Below, one piece after another: positions 24,870-39,779 of a stretch of 64,000 nt of DNA; positions within the stretch are counted from its first letter, which is position 1, and each line of letters opens with the position of its first letter. Both the position numbers and the translations under genes were made by a program. This DNA comes from Amaranthus tricolor (taxonomy: Eukaryota > Streptophyta > Magnoliopsida > Caryophyllales > Amaranthaceae). The stretch is taken from NCBI RefSeq assembly GCF_026212465.1, contig NC_080052.1, forward strand, positions 19,691,468 through 19,755,467, in the 5' to 3' direction. The notes under the pieces were generated by a model, which ran no database searches, was not told the origin of the DNA, and saw only the letters and a list, made by a program, of their open reading frames with translations.

Positions 24870-25031
24870 TTTGTGGGTTTTTGTTCATAATTTTTTTTGA
24901 GTTTTTTTTTCATGATTTATGTACATAATTTTTGATCAGGATTTTGTGGGTTTTTTGTTCATGATTTTTGATGTGGCTTTTGTGGGTTTTTTGTTTATGA
25001 TTTTTTTGTGGGTTTTTTGTTCATGATTTTT
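24870..25031. repeat. Degenerate T-rich tandem repeat
   Basis: Five or so copies of a 35-40 bp unit built on GTGGGTTTTTTGTTCATGAT. It accounts for the long T-rich frames on the plus strand here. Confidence 0.7.
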
Positions 25032-25285
25032 TTTGTTTTTTGATTTTTTCATCTTTTTGTCCTCTTTTTTGTTCCTTTTTTGTTTATTTTTTTGGTTTCA
25101 TCTGGTTTCGTTTGTTCATGTCCAGATTTAGATTCGTTTTTTGTTCATGTCTAGATCTGAGTTCGTTTGTTCTTGTTCTTTGTTTATTCTTCCATTTTTT
25201 TTTGTTTTTAAGTCTTAATAATTTTTTATTTAAGAATAATTTAATTTTATTCAGTTATGTGTGTATATATTATCTTTATATATTA

Positions 25286-25388
25286 TTTATAAAAAATTGA
25301 ACATTTGTTATTATTATTTAATAATAATGGTAATATTTACTATTATTATTTAATAATAATAACAAATATTCAAATTTTTTTATAACCT
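25286..25388. repeat. About 100-bp AT-rich near-perfect palindrome
   Basis: TTATAAAAAATTGAACATTTG with TTATTATTATTTAATAAT pairs with the mirrored arm ending CAAATATTCAAATTTTTTTATAA around a GGTAATATTTAC centre. It could extrude as a cruciform. It lies inside the CACTA element. Confidence 0.8.
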
Positions 25389-25594
25389 ATAAAATAATTA
25401 TGCGACATAATAGGCTATAGTTTTTGGCTTTTTTCGTAGAGCTTAACGACAAAATAGCCGACAATATTTTTTTTATGCGACAAACTTTTAGGCGACAAAG
25501 GGTTTTGTCCTTTATTTTGTCGCCTAATGCCTTCTGTGACAAAATAAGCGACACAAACGCTATGTCGTATATCGTCTTTCTATTTGCTGTGGTA

Positions 25595-27972
<2,378 letters not shown>

Positions 27973-29472
27973 ATTTAGATGTTTATACGATAATCAAAAA
28001 TTTGTTGGATTTTTTTAAAGAAATTAAATTATGTGTTGGGGACTTGGGTAAAAAGATTTACGGTGGGTCCACATATTAAATTATCATTAATTGAGTAGGT
28101 CAATGGAGTATTAATTAATTGAGGGGTAATAAATTATATTTGAGTTTTTAACCTCTAAAATAGGGGTGACATTAAGTTTTTAAGGAAAAAAAAAATACTT
28201 CTATCACATTAAATAGAAGAAAATTAAGGTGGTAAATTGTAATTTAAAAGGATTAATTTAAATTTTTTTATGTAAGGGTATTACAATGTTTTACAAGTAC
28301 ATCAAAGTGTATTTGGTAACAAGTATTTTAAAAGTAAATTGCTTAGAAATAATTTATCTAGTTTTTAATACTTGTTACGATATATATTTTTCTGCAATTT
28401 AATTTAATATTTTAATTTTTTGTAAGAGTGATAATTTGACCTTGCATTTTATTTAGTTGTGTAAAATCAAATTTGTAAAAATTAATATTTTTAAAACAAT
28501 ATTGCCTGAAAGAATAATGAAAAATTGAGAACCAAAGATAGTAGTTCTCGGACTATTATCCATAGTAACATTTAGACACCTATTTTGGAATAAAAATTAA
28601 AATATTAAAACTTTCTTATTTTTCTCCATCAAGTAATTTAATGGACTCTCCATTACATTTGAAGTAATACAGAGGATTTCAACTCATCCTCGTCAAACGA
28701 AAAAGGCTACTACGTTATACTTATATGTATAGATATAATTTCATAGAGATAAAAAAATATAAAAATGAAAATTGAAAGAAGTGGTGGAGTGCTTAGCTAA
28801 AATATAATTGTACTTCTTTGTCTCAAAATATTAATTATATTTGATATTTTGTACGATAATTAATAAAGTAACTATAAGATGTATACTTTATGTTTATGTT
28901 TTCTATTGGAATTAGAATTAAAGATTAACTTTGGTATGGTTTATTAAGTTTTAATTGTGTTATTTGAGTAAGCATTAATTGTACTTTTGATATTTTTTAA
29001 ATCCTCTATTAAATTAATAGACCAATAAAATTGCTTTATTCATTTTCTTAACAATTTAGAATAACTTTTCATAAATAAAATGATTTCAAAAGTAACCAAT
29101 AAAACTCTAAACTGAATACAAGATAACATGTAAACAGATGAATTATGTAGCAATTTAGCGAGTACTTCATATATTTTGGAAGTGTTTCTACAAATGACAA
29201 GAAATATAAATGTTTGATTTTATTTTGCAAATTGGCAATGAGTAACTGAAGAAGTAACATATTAGCTTTTTCAATTTTAGAGATTAGAGATTTTTTAAAT
29301 ATCATTGTAGTTTACAACAGAGTATCATTCTTTCAACCGATATAAACATCAAAATTCAGGTAGTATAGGTCTATATCATCTGAATTTCGACCGTATATAG
29401 ATCACTAAAGTAGTACGATTAAGAAGCTAATTTTTCTGAAAAGAACACGCGTCAGTTCTTAAAAGAGGGAAA
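27973..29472. other. Intergenic region after the ATL gene, no gene
   Basis: AT-rich. The first 200-300 bp should hold the ATL 3' untranslated region. No repeats with clear ends or supported frames. Confidence 0.5.
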
Positions 29473-31084
29473 TGTTGTTTAGGCATTTAATGCACCGTCA
29501 TAAACCCAATAGGAGGCTGCCACATCAAAAATTATAGCTAGCTTTATAAAAACAGTGCCTTGGGATTAGAATGACTCTCTCAAAAGGTTATTTGGGACAT
29601 GAACCATATACACCTCACTCAGATTTATATACTTACATGGTTTAAGGCTAAAGGACACCCAATCTGATCTTGCTCAGAATCAAAAGCTTAGTTCAGATCA
29701 TTGGAAGCATTCAATTCAAGACCATGAGGAGAGCAAGAATTCAAGCAAGGATCAAGCTACTCCAGCCCAGGAAGAATATGAAAGCCCAACAGAATACACG
29801 TGCAGCCTTCAGAACATCAAAGCTACTGACCAGCAGCATCCTGGCGACCAGGCCTCCTTGCACCTATGCCTGAGACCTGACCCTGCGAGCCCAGAGATGA
29901 TTCAGCCCAAGAATTTCATCTTTGCAAATGGGTCTAGCCATAAAGGTCCCAGGACCCTCCTGGTGTTAACCGCAGAGCTCTGAAAGTACAGCCCAAAGTG
30001 CCCCAGTCAGCTGATTATCATGAGCAGTCTTTTGAAGACTTGGCCTAGTTTCTGTTTTTCTGTTTTAATTGTCTTGTGCTAGTCACGTGTGTAAACTAGC
30101 TGTTAGTTCATAGAAAGCTATATATAGGCCCCTAGGCCTCGTGTAATAGACATTCATGAGTGATTAATCAGATTTCATTCTTCATTCATCCATTTTCAAG
30201 TGCATAGCTGAGTTTTTCTCTCTTCCATTCATCCTTGTGTGTGCGTGAGTTTTCATTCAATCAACCGGAACAAAAGGGCGTGGAACGCTCCTGAGCAATA
30301 GATTGTGGAACAATTATTGTGTAACCTTCAATCTTAGGGAGTGAAACTCCAAGGTGAAGGCGTGGGAATATCCCAAAGGTGAGTGAAGCCGGAGAAAGGG
30401 AACCCAAAGGTTGGCCTGAGAACCAAGAATTGGTTTCTTGGGTATATTTTGGTGATCGTGAGTGTTAGGAAGAGTCAAGCAATCTGTTTCCAAGTGAAGG
30501 GATTGATTGTATGCAAGTTTGTGAATCCGAAGGACACAAACTTGGTGCAGGGACATTTCCAAGAATATTCAATGATGGGCTATAAATACTTGCAATTACG
30601 CCATTAACATTTGACAAGGTATATATTTTTCAAGCAATTTATGCATTTACTATCAATATTTATTGATCTTCAAACAATATTTATTAAGAACAAATTTCAT
30701 TCGTTAAACCTTCGATCATTTGAACTTTTAAGAACATTTCTTCCATTAAGACAAACAAGAAACTATAAAACAATTACTTAAGCCTCACGCTACAAACACA
30801 TTTAAATATTAATCCTCCAAGTTAAGAGTCACTGTGCATTTGGGTAAGGGTTTATTAGGCAAACATTTGGTTCATTCACTGACTTGAGCGTCGGAGTAGG
30901 TTTTCGGAAAACTATTCCGGGCTTTTCTAACCCTTGTTTACTGTACAAGTCATAGGACATTTTGAAGAGTGGTCATATTACAAAATTGGCTTAATTGCCT
31001 GAACAACCCCGCCCCAACCCAACAATAACTCTTTCTTAAGGCACATCTTAGACTAATACTGATTTAGTTATGTAATTAATTGTG
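29473..31084 (+). mobile_element. LTR-like retrotransposon debris
   Basis: A non-coding block whose composition differs from the AT-rich flanks. It has TATATATAGGCCCCTAGGCC (about 30119) followed by a run of short phrases such as GAGTTTTCATTCAATCAACC and CTTGAGCGTCGGAGTAGG, which are typical of LTR transcription-start and U5/leader regions of plant copia elements. It could begin at TGTTGTTTAGGC (29473), but I find neither a matching second LTR nor a target duplication. No coding frame is credible. Confidence 0.4.
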
Positions 31085-31267
31085 TCCTTTTCAAATACAG
31101 GAATAATTATATTATTTTAAAAAATTCAACTCTAGAATGTTTTAATAACAAATAGGATAAACTTACGATGCCTTTTTTTTTTCACCTAAATAATTGCACA
31201 ACTAGCGGCAACAAGCCAACGCCCTTCTTCATCCTTCCTCGCCTTAAAAGAATCGGAAGGTAGATAC
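31085..31267. repeat. Direct repeat copy 1 (intact empty site)
   Basis: Contains CAACTCTAGAATGTTTTAATAACAAATAGG uninterrupted, then a T-run, GCACAACTAGCGGCAACAAG and ending AAGAATCGGAAGGTAGATA. The same sequence occurs again as 32453-32492 joined to 42315-42444, where the gypsy element has split it. Confidence 0.85.
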
Positions 31268-31450
31268 TGTGTTACACGGACACGGCACTGAACAGTCGTG
31301 TCGCGTGTCCGACACGTGTCGGACACGGACACGCGACGTACACATGAAAATCCGTGTCCGACACGCCAAATGAAGTGTCTAATATTTTAATATTTTTCCG
31401 GACACGCGGACACGGCAAGGACACGGAAGGGACATGGCAAGACTCAAGAA
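31268..31450. repeat. CACGGACACGG-rich repeat with a 24-bp palindrome
   Basis: A cluster of GGACACG / CGTGTCC words. Positions 31304-31327 form a perfect 24-bp palindrome centred on CACGTG. This composition is typical of some hAT-related plant repeats and may belong to the element that supplied the BED fragment next door. Confidence 0.65.
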
Positions 31451-32089
31451 CACGTTTTTTAAAAAAAAATAAAAAATTGAATTTCAGAATAGTCACTCGC
31501 TGATACACGAATTCCCTTTCCCAGTTTCCCTTCCCTCTCAATTCCCTCTCTTGCTCTCCTCTCACTCCTCTCAACTCTGCTCTAACCCTAAAACTCTACA
31601 CAACTCTTCCTCCACCTCCACAGTCGCCGCCACACTCCCGCACCACGCCACCACCGTCGGCTTCTCCTCCTGTCCTCCATCAGACCATCACAGACGAACA
31701 CTGCTGCACTCTCTTTTGATTTTATTTAAGGTATTTTCACTCTTTATCCTAAATCCTAATATTAATCTTGTTCTAATCTTTAATCTTAGTGTTAATCTTA
31801 AATTCTTAATATTAATATCTTGTGAATTCAAATTTGTTAATGTTGAAATTGGGTTTAAAAAACCTGAAATTGGGTTTAAAAAAACCTGAAATTGGGTTTA
31901 ACAATTCTATTTGTGAATTCAAATTGTTTCGAAGCTATTGAAAATTTGAACCAACATTTGAAAATGTTGAAATTTTTGTAATAATTTTGTTAGAATGTTG
32001 TTTCTTGATTTTTTTTTGTATATCGTCTTTAATTGTGGTTGTTTGAATTTGAAGAGTTCAATCATGTCTAGTAGTGGGGCTAGTGGCTC

Positions 32090-32455
32090 TGATTCATGTT
32101 AGTGGTGATGCTACAAATGAAGAGGGTGATTTCGGTTCTTATCCTTTGTGGAAATATGTTGTTAAAAGGGAACAAAATGAGTGGGGGTGGGGGTAATTAT
32201 ACTTGGCAATGCAATTTTTGCAAACAAATAAAGAGTGGTTCATATACTAGAGTTAGAGCACATTTGATGGGTGTTGCAAAAGGTGGAATTAGTCAATGTC
32301 CTAATGTAACAAATGAGGATAGAATGCAAAGGAGAAACTTAGAAAGACAAGTTGAGCAATATAAAGAATCTAGACAACCAAAAAGACCACCACTTCCTAG
32401 TCAATCTTTGTCTTTTGAAACTTCTCTTTCACCAAATTCATATGCCAAGAAATAA
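32090..32455 (+). pseudogene. hAT transposase N-terminal fragment (BED zinc finger)
   Basis: GDFGSYPLWKYVVKRE in one frame is followed, after a one-base shift near 32170, by GNYTWQCNFCKQIKSGSYTR, VRAHLMGVAKGGISQCPNVT in the next. This is the BED finger (Cys-Cys, then His and Cys) that begins many plant hAT transposases. It ends at TAA 32453-32455, right where direct repeat copy 2 begins; the catalytic part is absent. The upstream part 31500-32080 looks like the 5' untranslated/first-exon region. Confidence 0.8.
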
Positions 32456-32492
32456 GTATATTATTTTCAAAAATTCAACTCTAGAATGTTTT

Positions 32493-35106
32493 TGTAACAG
32501 GCTCAAATATCTTAATCTTAATCTTCCGATTAATTATTCCGAAATTTTGTTTCGAATTCCTAATCCTTTGGCAATCTAATTCAAATCACCTTTAATTCCT
32601 AAACCTTATTCCGATTTTGTAATTTCTTCCAAATATTAAACTTAAAAATATATATATATTCTTAAATTTCTTTATAAGCACTAAAATATTATTTTATTAT
32701 TTTATACTACGAAAAGTAAATTTTAATATTATATTTACGGTTTTATTAAAACATTAGGTTTTAATTTCGTTTCCTTAAACTAACTTTACTACTTATCATT
32801 TTAACCTTACAACTTTGATTTAATTATTTTATACCTAAAAATTAACTGTATTTTTCTTATTAACTTTAAGTATAGTTTTACCAAAATTTTCTAAGTAAAC
32901 TATCATATTTTCATAATCAAACCTTAATCATACTTTCCCATTAATCTAAAACATTTCACTAGTATAAACTAGAACAAAAATTTGATGAACCAAAATCCTT
33001 TCTACATCAATCCATAATGTTCATCACTTACATAAGCTATCACCATTTCCTTACACAAGTCAACCTTCTTCTACACTCCAAACTCTTACACATCCACTTA
33101 CACACTCCAACTCTTACACGTTCACTTACACACTCTAAATCACTTACACAAGTTAACCTTCTTTTTCATACAATCTTATGAACTAAAAAGTTGCCCAAAA
33201 TCCATTATAAATACCCCTCCTTAGCCATGAGATCACTTGCACCCCATCATCAAATCTTTCTACCATTCTTTCTTATATCTTCACTTCATTAACATCTTAC
33301 TAATTTTATACCCTTTTTATTTGTTGAAGAATCAAATGAAGATGGAGCTTGATCTTATCACTTCTTAAGCCAATAATCATCAACTTTTGAAAAGTCAAGT
33401 ATTATCTTTTGGAGCTTGGATATCATTTTCTTTTTGGGTAATTGAAGATCTACTTCTTTGAAGCTTGGAGCCTTGAACACTTTCTCTTTTGGAGCTTATT
33501 TCTTTAAGTTCTTATTTTCCTATTATTATTCTCTTACTTGGTTTAACACCACCTTTGGAGGAAAATGGTACACATTTTCTTAACTCTCTCGTTATGTGAT
33601 ATTTATTTATGGTTACTTGATAATATAAAAGCATGATCAACATGATTTTATTTTAGTCATTTAAACTTTACATGGTAATATTAAAGTCATATCCAGTTTA
33701 GTGATATTTTCGTCAAAACAATAATATTTTTTGGGACACTCGAAAAAAAAGTCATATATATGGAAATTTTTGATTAATATGATAATATAGATATATATGA
33801 ATTTTACTAGTTAAATAAACTTATGTCTTTAAAATGATTCCATATCATCTTGGTGTTTTGATAAATTTTTAATCGGTTTATTGGTAAAATAGTCAAACAA
33901 ATTTGTTAAAATGCTTAGCGTTGTTTTTCTCCAAAACTCATTTCATTTAGATTTTGGAAATTTAATAACTTGTCGGATTATGTTTTTTTTTTAGTTATGA
34001 TAGATCCGTTTTACTATTTTACTGATTATTTGATAAAATACGTTATTAATATTACTCTTGACTTTTATGATTATTTATGACATAAAAATGACTTAGTTTA
34101 GCCTCAGGAATCTTAGTATAGCTACGAAAATTTGTTATTTAATTAATATTAATTTATTAGATACTAGTAATTTGTTTCTATTAAAAGGGTAGAATTGACA
34201 AAATTTTGACTAGTGCCAGTTTGACTTATAAGAATGTAAACTATTTCGGTTTAGAGTCTTGTTTGATATTGCATGATATTGATTGTATGACTCTGATAGT
34301 AAGGTAATGTTGAACCATGGACCGGCATGTAAAATCCCGGCGTCCGTGTTAGCCGGCACGTAAAATGCGGTGTCAGACAGGGGGTCCGAGAAAAACCCAT
34401 CCTGTGAAGTCTCGAGCATAACAGTATTGAGAGGAGTGACGACTCCCACCACAGTTAGGGTTTAGGACTACGGTCCTCACCTAACCAGACCCTTATATAT
34501 ATCAATTGTCATTATTGTTGTGATCTTGTGATGTGCTATGATGGTAAAGCTATGAGGCTTAATTGAACTTGATTAAATAAGCATTAAGGTTACCAAGTAT
34601 TTAGTAGCAGTAATGAACTTCTGCAAGTATTGAGAATGTAGCTTAATGGCTTAGTAACGGTCAATAATGAGTAATAACCTTCTATATTGTGCTTGATGAT
34701 TATTTTGTAAGCATAATTTAACTATTGCATCATAAGCTTGTTGAGAAAATTGTACTCGGCTTTATCGCTGACCGATTTAATCGGCTGTCATCCGTATTAT
34801 GAATGACAGTATTTTGCAGGAAAATTTAGCTCAGGTTTCGATCCATGCCGCAACTTTAATTATTCTATCGAGGACTTAGCTTCAATGATTTTACTTGATG
34901 ACTATATTGTACTTATGTTTTTTTTTATCGTAATTAAGTGAACCTTATTTTATATTTTCTCAGTTGTAAGATATTTTTTTACTTATGTTTTGAACGATTT
35001 TAGTTCAAATGGTTTTTAGCAGTTCGGCGTTTTACACTTCCGCATTATTTATCTTAAGTATAATTATTAGTGTTAATTATGTATCGAGAGTGCCGCTCCT
35101 GCTACA
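32493..35106 (+). repeat. gypsy 5' LTR (2614 bp)
   Basis: TGTAACAGGCTC ... CTCCTGCTACA. Identical to the 3' LTR over about the first 1440 bp; differences begin near 33931. It keeps about 79 bp (after CAGTTAGGGT, near 34457) that the 3' LTR lacks. Confidence 0.97.
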
Positions 35107-35108
35107 CG

Positions 35109-35120
35109 TGGTATCAGAGC
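35109..35120 (+). other. gypsy primer binding site (initiator tRNA-Met)
   Basis: TGGTATCAGAGC two bases after the 5' LTR. Confidence 0.93.
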
Positions 35121-35416
35121 TAAAGTTACTCGAATCTTGGAATTTTAGTTCCATGTGAAAGGCTCGATAGCTGACTAAAAAAATAAATAAATAAATAAAT
35201 AAAAAGAGAATTTCAAATGATTTTCAAAACAAGTCTTCCTAAAAATTCTATTTGTTTTCTATGTGCTTATGTGACTATGTGTAAAATTACGTGCCAGATT
35301 AATTAAGTTAATGTGAAAGTCAGTCACATGTTTAAAAAATTTTTTAGGTAAGAAATGGCGTAACTTCATCTGATCACGAAGCTAGAGTTCGAGAGCTAGA
35401 AGCACAACTAGCTCGG

Positions 35417-36220
35417 ATGGAAAGGACAAATGAGCGACTGATCACCCTCATGGAGAATCAGGCTCAAGAGGCCAATGACGACGGGAAATACTTTAAGAAT
35501 ATGGCATATCATCGTCCGCCGCAATACGACGGAGAAGCTGATTCGGTTCGCTTCGAGAATTGGCTCGCAGAGATGGAGAAACTTTTAGAGGTCATTAACT
35601 GTCCAACACACCTAAAAGTAAAGCTGGCTTCCTTCTACCTATCTGGTCCAGCAGAGTTATGGTGGCGTTCTGTCAAGGCCACTATGACTGATACTTTTTG
35701 GGATGATTTCCTTATAACTCTTCGTCAACAATTCTATCCGCCATCACTCCAACGGAAAAAGGAGAATGAGTTCTTACATCTTCGTCAGGGTCTTATGACC
35801 GTGATTGAGTATAGTTGTAAGTTCAATGAGCTATCTCGATTTGCTTCTGACATCGTAAGCAAAGAAAGTGTTCATGCATCCCGCTTTTTCGAGGGTCATA
35901 ATCTTATGATCCAAAAGGGGATCGGGAAGTATTCTGACTTCCGAGATCTCTACGACCGAGCGCTTGAGTATGAGAGGATCCTTGACAAGGAGGACAACAC
36001 CAACAAAAGAAAATTTGGTGGAGGCAACAACAACAGGAACAAGAGGCCGACCAATTGGGATCGCAAGCCGTTCCAACCAACAACTTCAACAAGAGTCACA
36101 GTTTGGAAGTGTCGCTTATGTGGTAAGGATCACCGAGGTCGTTCATGCACTGGGAAGATCATCTGCTTCAAATGTAAAAAGGAGGGTCATGTTTCCACTA
36201 ACTGCCGAGAAGGGATCTAG
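35417..36220 (+). pseudogene. gypsy gag, closed by an in-frame stop
   Basis: A 267-residue piece. It has a coiled N-terminus (RMERTNERLITLMENQ), the retrotransposon gag domain (FENWLAEMEKLLEVINCP ... AELWWRSVK ... FYPPSLQRKKENEFLHL) and zinc knuckles near the end, of which CFKCKKEGHVSTNC is a full CX2CX4HX4C. The frame is open upstream to 35348 without an earlier ATG. TAG at 36218 separates it from the same-frame protease, where related elements read through as one polyprotein. Confidence 0.9.
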
Positions 36221-39200
36221 TTGGGAGCTAGTAGTACTGGTAATTATGGAGCTCCTAGTTCTTCGGGAAATGTTCAGAGTATTGCAGCTAGGAGGACTGC
36301 CGGTTTGCACGCTATTAGCAACTATGTAGACAATCTTCATCGGGCGTTTGAGGGTAAGGTCATTTCTGGTCACTTTGTCGTGGGAGACTCTTTGGCTCAT
36401 ATTCTTTTTGATTCAGGAGCTGACCGATGTTTTATCTCTACTTCTTTCCTTCATAAATCCTCTATCTCTCTTAAACCTCAAAAATTTAATCTCCAAATTC
36501 TATTACCTGACGGTTCACCATTCCTATGTGACCGTATCTTTCCTAATTTCCCTCTTAAGATTTCGGACAACCATCTACCTGCTGATTTAATAGTGTTTGA
36601 GTTGGGTACATATGATATTATTTTGGGGATAGACTGGTTGGGACGTCATCATGCGAAGATTTTGTGTAAAGAGAAGATCGTTCGGGTTAAGGCTCCAGGT
36701 GGAGAATGTTTGATTAGGAAGAATTCTGTGTTTCCCATTTAGACCATTTCTGCTGTTCAAGCCATGGAGATGATTAAACATGGAGATAAGGGATATTTGT
36801 GTTTTATTGCTAGTAGTGAGGAGAAAATCAAGTTAAGTCTTGAGGAAACCCCAATTGTTTGTGATTACCCTGATGTTTTCCCAGAGGATCTACCTAGTTT
36901 ACCTCCAAGGAGGGAGGTTGACTTTCATATAGATCTAATTCCTGATGCTACCCCTATCTCTAGGACTCCGTACCGTTTTGCTCCAGCTGAGTTAGCCGAA
37001 TTGAAAAAGCAATTGGATGAGTTATTGGAGAAAGGTTTTATCCAACCTAGTGTGTCACCCTAGGGAGCCCCTGTTCTGTTTGTGAAGAAGAAGGATGGAA
37101 CGATGAGATTGTGTATTGATTATAGGGAGATTAATAAGATCACCATTAAGAACCGTTACCCTTTGCCCAGGATAGATGATTTGTTTGATCAGCTAAGAGG
37201 CGCTCAGGTGTTCTCGAAGATTAATTTAAGGTCTGGATATCATCAATTGAGGATAGCCAAGGAGGATGTTTCTAAAACAGCATTTCGGACCCGATATGGA
37301 CATTATAAGTTTTTGGTGATGCCATTTGCGTTAACAAATGCACCTGCAGCATTTATGGATTTGATGCAGAGGTATCTTCATCCTTATTTGGATAAATTCG
37401 TGGTTGTTTTTATCGATGATATTTTGGTATATTCAAGGAGTAGGGAAGAACATGAAGAACACTTGAGAATGATTCTAGAGCTTTTGAGAAAAGAGAAATT
37501 GTATGGGAAGTTTAGTAAGTGTGAGTTTTGGCTTGAGGAAATTTCTTTTCTAGGTCATAAGGTCTCTAAGAGTGGAATTTCTGTAGATCCTGAGAAGATT
37601 AAAGCAATAACGGACTGGCTGATTCCTAGAAATGTGACTGAAGTTCAGAGCTTTTTGGGATTAGCTGGGTACTATAGGAAATACGTTGAAAACTTTTCTA
37701 AGGTTGCTCGTCCCATGTTTAAGCTGTTGAAGAAAGGGATACGATTTCAGTGGAATGAGAGGCACACAATTGCTTTCGAGGAATTAAAGAAAAGACTTAC
37801 TACCGCCCCTGTTTTAGCAATGCCTGATTGTAGCAAGCCATTCGAGTTCTATTGTGATGCTTCATTCAAAGGTTTGGGTTGTGTACTTATGCAAGAAATA
37901 GTTTATGCATCGAGGCAGTTAAGGCCACATGAGGTAAATTACCCCGTGCATGACATTGAGCTTGCTGTAGTGATCTTTGCTTTGAAGTTGTGGAGACATT
38001 ATTTGTATGGGTTACCGTGTAAGATCTACACTGATCATCAAAATTTGAGGTATGTCTTTAACCAAAAAGAATTGAACATGCGCCAAAGGCGGTGGCTTGA
38101 GGTTATTAAGGATTATGATCTTGAAATTGTGTACCACCCTGGAAAAGCGAATAAGGTAGCTGATGCCTTGAGTAGGAGACCGAGAGTGTCTGTGAATGCC
38201 ATTATGTCTGTACCATGGGAGTTGTATCGTGAGATGCAGAGTTTGGGATTAGAGATTTGTAGTCGACACAAGGTTGGTCAGTATTTGGGAGTAATGACTA
38301 TACAACCCACTTTGTTTGATCGTATAATTGAGGCACAACTTGAGGATCCAGAGATTGTTGAGTTGATCCATAGAGTTGAGGAAAATGAGACTGATGCTTT
38401 TGAGTTAGGAGAAAGAGGAGAGTTGAGGATGAACGGTAGATTGTGTGTTCCAAATCAATTTGAATTGAAGAATGAGATTCTGAAGGAAGGTCATCAAAGT
38501 TTATTTCATTTGCATCCAGGTAGAGATAAGATGATTGAGGAGATAAGAGAGATATTTTGGTGGAAAGGTCTAAGGAAAGATGTCTCTGATTTTGTGTCTA
38601 AGTGCCTAGTCTGCCAGAGGGTAAAGTTCGAGAGACAAAAGAGTTTAGGGTTGCTTGAACCCTTGCCTGTCCCAGATTGAAAGTGGGACTCGATTTCTAT
38701 GGACTTTGTGGTAGGGCTACTAAGGACCCAGCAAGAGAATGATGTTATTTGGGTCATTGTTGACAGATTGACCAAGGTCCCTAGATTTGTGCCGATGAAG
38801 AATACTTGGGGGGCTAAGCAATTAGCAGATGCCTATGTCCGAGAGATTGTCAGACTTCATGGTGTTCCGAGGACTATTGTTTCGGATAGGAATCCGAAGT
38901 TTTTATCGAGGTTTTGGGAAAAGTTGCAGGAAGCTTTTGGGAGTAAGTTGTGCTTGAGTACTGCTTTTCATCCTGCGACTGATGGTCAGACTGAGAGAAC
39001 TATTCAGACTTTAGAGGATCTTTTGAGATGTTTTGTGTTGGACTTTGAGGGTTCTTGGGAAGATAAATTACCGATGGTGGAGTTCGCCTACAACAACAGT
39101 TTCCAATCTAGTATAAGGATGGAACCGTATGAAGCTCTTTATGGAAGGAAGTGCCGAGTACCTTTGTGTTGGGATTTGATGGATAGGACCATTCCCGAAG

Positions 39201-39745
39201 GTCCAGATGTGATTCAGGAATCCATTGATGCTCTGAAGATTGTTCAACAGAACATGAGAGCAGCACAGAGCCGACAAAAGAGTTATGCTGATAATCATCG
39301 AAAGATGTTGCAATTTGAGGTTGGCGACAAGGTTTTCCTAAAGGTTTCACCTACAAGGGGTGTCCAACGTTTTGGAGTTCGAGGAAAGTTGAGTCCAAAA
39401 TTTATTGGACCTTTTGAGATCCTAAGGAGAGTCGGGGAAGTTTCTTATGAGTTGGCTTTACCTCCAAGTTTAGCAAAAGTTCATAATGTGTTCCATGTTT
39501 CACAGTTGAGGAAGTATGTTCATGATCCGTCTCATGTTCTAGCTCACGAGCTGCTTTTGATTGAAGAGTCTTTGGTGTATGAGGAACGACCAATCAGAAT
39601 CTTAGATACCCGAGTAAAAGAGTTGAGAAATTCGAGGATTCCATTGGTCAAGGTTTTGTGGTCAAACCACGGGGTTGAAGAGGCGACTTGGGAAAAAGAG
39701 GTCGACATGAGAGAGCGTTATCCTAACCTTTTTGGTAAGTCCTAG
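36221..39745 (+). pseudogene. gypsy pol (protease, RT, RNase H, integrase), three stops in one frame
   Basis: Protease active site LFDSGADRCF near 36405. [22 protein letters not shown], then the [11 protein letters not shown] box near 37410. RNase [17 protein letters not shown], followed directly by [13 protein letters not shown], about three residues shorter than usual. Integrase: HHCC region ending CLVCQRVK, then MDFVVGL, TIVSDRNPKF and DGQTERTIQTLED supply the D, D, E residues. The tail PLVKVLWSNHGVEEATWEKE is chromodomain-like, as in Tekay/Del. Stops at 36740 (TAG), 37061 (TAG, in place of Trp in SP-W-GAPV) and 38678 (TGA, in place of Trp in PD-W-KWD) split the frame. No frameshift occurs over more than 4 kb. 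Confidence 0.93.
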
Positions 39746-39764
39746 TTTCGGGACGAAACTATCT

Positions 39765-39778
39765 AAAGGGGGAAAGAG
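39765..39778 (+). other. gypsy polypurine tract
   Basis: AAAGGGGGAAAGAG one base before the 3' LTR. Confidence 0.88.
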
Positions 39779-39779
39779 T

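Larger units (their letters stand above)
24303..25594. mobile_element. Non-autonomous CACTA (En/Spm) element
   Basis: Starts CACTACAAAAACAATTC. The other end reads, on the minus strand, CCACAGCAAATAGAAAG, close to the usual CACTACAGCAAATA. The first and last 200 bp are packed with GTGACAAA / GCGACAAA words in both orientations (24350-24530, 25400-25560), the subterminal repeats expected for CACTA transposase binding. The interior has no transposase: it is T-rich with a tandem repeat (24870-25031) and a palindrome (25286-25388). Target duplication unclear because one end is eroded. Confidence 0.75.

Noticed and set aside
24710..25300. Overlapping Phe/Leu-rich frames that look membrane-like
   Set aside because: T-rich tandem repeat inside a CACTA element; hydrophobicity is a by-product of poly-T.
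29670..30607. Several frames of 67-82 codons on both strands
   Set aside because: They lie in LTR-like non-coding debris, overlap one another antisense, and match nothing I recognise.
34210..34452. 80-codon minus-strand frame, repeated at 41496-41738
   Set aside because: Lies within both gypsy LTRs; repeated only because the LTRs are repeated. No family match.
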